From: an uncultured Oscillospiraceae bacterium
GTDB taxonomy: Bacteria; Bacillota; Clostridia; Oscillospirales; Acutalibacteraceae
Direction of reading: 5' to 3'
Length of the DNA stretch: 21,932 nt
Assembly: GCA_900546895.1 (NCBI GenBank)
Contig: UREO01000012.1
Span: 1-21,932, forward strand
The number at the start of each line of letters is the position of its first letter. Position 1 is the stretch's first letter. Below, one piece after another: positions 21,475 to 21,932 of the stretch. A program made the position numbers and the translations under genes. Below the pieces are notes generated by a model. That model saw only the letters and a program-made list of their open reading frames with translations. It ran no database searches and was not told where the DNA came from.

Positions 21475-21888
21475 CTACCTTTTCATACACTCCGTATTCA
21501 TCCCAAATATCTTCCAGTCGCTTAAACACATGAGAAACCTCGTCGGACTTCTTCAGCGTGGTCGTGACAATCAGCGCATTGATCAGGCTGAGCGGCGCAA
21601 CCAGCGAATCCACAATCGACGCGATGTCGCTGCGGGCAAGCAAAAGGTTGTCCGCCTCCATTGCCAGAGGGGACAGCGCGCTGTCCGTAATGGCGACGAC
21701 CGTAGCGCCCCGGTTGTGGGCAAAGTTCATCGCTTTGACCGCTTTTCTGGAGTACCGCGGAAAGCTGATACCGATCACAACATCCCGCTCGTCCACACGG
21801 ATCATCTGCTCAAAAATCTCGCCTTCGCTGGTCGACTGTACCAGAAGAACGTTTTCAAAAATCAGATTGAAATAATAGGATAAAAAGG
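21446..21888 (-). CDS. RpiR-family regulator, C-terminal SIS domain only (5' end cut by adapter)
   Basis: The visible part (about 147 codons) is a sugar isomerase (SIS) domain as found in MurR/RpiR regulators. It runs open from the adapter junction: YYFNLIFENVLLVQSTSEGE, then IFEQMIRVDERDVVIGISFPRYSRKAVKAMNFAHNRGATVVAITDSALSPLA. The ISFPRYS and AITDS runs match the phosphosugar-binding region. The N-terminal helix-turn-helix domain would lie beyond the contig end, so the regulator assignment depends on family architecture. An ATG at 21803-21805 exists but falls inside the domain and is not the real start. It overlaps the next gene by 29 bp. The truncation is technical. Confidence 0.85.
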
Positions 21889-21932
21889 CTGTCTCTTATA
21901 CACATCTCCGAGCCCACGAGACATGCGCAGAT
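21889..21932. other. Nextera adapter, i7 barcode and P7 start (artefact)
   Basis: Positions 21889-21922 are the reverse complement of the same adapter as at the left end, beginning with mosaic end CTGTCTCTTATACACATCT. Then ATGCGCAG (21923-21930) reads as an 8-base i7 index, and the last two bases AT fit the start of the P7 flow-cell sequence. From memory the index looks like Nextera XT N722; I could not verify this. None of this is genomic. Confidence 0.98.

Noticed and set aside
37..21888. tRNA genes, rRNA genes or CRISPR arrays
   Set aside because: I found no cloverleaf-like sequence, no rRNA signature and no regularly spaced direct repeats in any of the spacers.
1..21932. Inverted repeats at both contig ends resembling a composite transposon with Tn5 mosaic ends
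   Set aside because: The repeats continue into Illumina adapter and an index sequence, there is no transposase gene, and the genes between are a conserved chromosomal order.

Overview
The window is an assembled contig from a Gram-positive, endospore-forming member of the Clostridia, most like the Oscillospiraceae/Ruminococcaceae. Three things point there: a complete spoIIIAA-AH cluster, an IspH-ribosomal protein S1 gene fusion, and an L27 with the Firmicutes N-terminal extension next to its protease Prp. Base composition looks moderate. Every gene I can support lies on the minus strand, so the window reads from high to low coordinates. Both ends are library artefacts: positions 1-36 and 21889-21932 are Nextera (Tn5 tagmentation) adapter, the second followed by an i7-type barcode. 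The genomic insert is therefore 37-21888, and both terminal genes (obg at the left, an RpiR/SIS gene at the right) are cut by the adapter.

In transcription order: (1) 21888-16312 is a tightly coupled run: RpiR-type SIS domain protein, BaiN/YhiN-like flavoprotein, cytidylate kinase (cmk), two tandem PlsC-type acyltransferases, and the ispH-rpsA fusion, closed by a strong terminator. (2) 16196-13535 holds yunB (sporulation) and ligA (NAD+-dependent DNA ligase), closed by a GC-rich terminator. (3) 13405-10423 is an accessory-looking cassette with its own sigma-A-like promoter and terminator: a small lipoprotein, a DUF2975 membrane protein, a YozG-like Xre regulator and a DUF4173 polytopic membrane protein. 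(4) 10359-5509 is the spoIIIA operon, which builds the mother-cell half of the feeding-tube channel to the forespore. (5) A 372-bp spacer with hairpins and a strong promoter leads into nusB, a divergent TsaD/M22 paralogue, xseA, xseB and ispA. (6) A perfect TTGACA promoter and a probable L21 leader precede rplU-prp-rpmA, followed by a terminator and then obg with its own weak promoter.

Most of the window is conserved housekeeping and sporulation machinery. The items that best repay a second look are the lipoprotein/DUF2975/Xre/DUF4173 cassette, the TsaD-like paralogue in the nusB-xseA operon, the tandem acyltransferases with different acceptor motifs, the intrinsic terminator between the nusB promoter and nusB, and the adapters that set the contig ends. 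I saw no tRNA or rRNA gene, CRISPR array, insertion sequence or phage gene.
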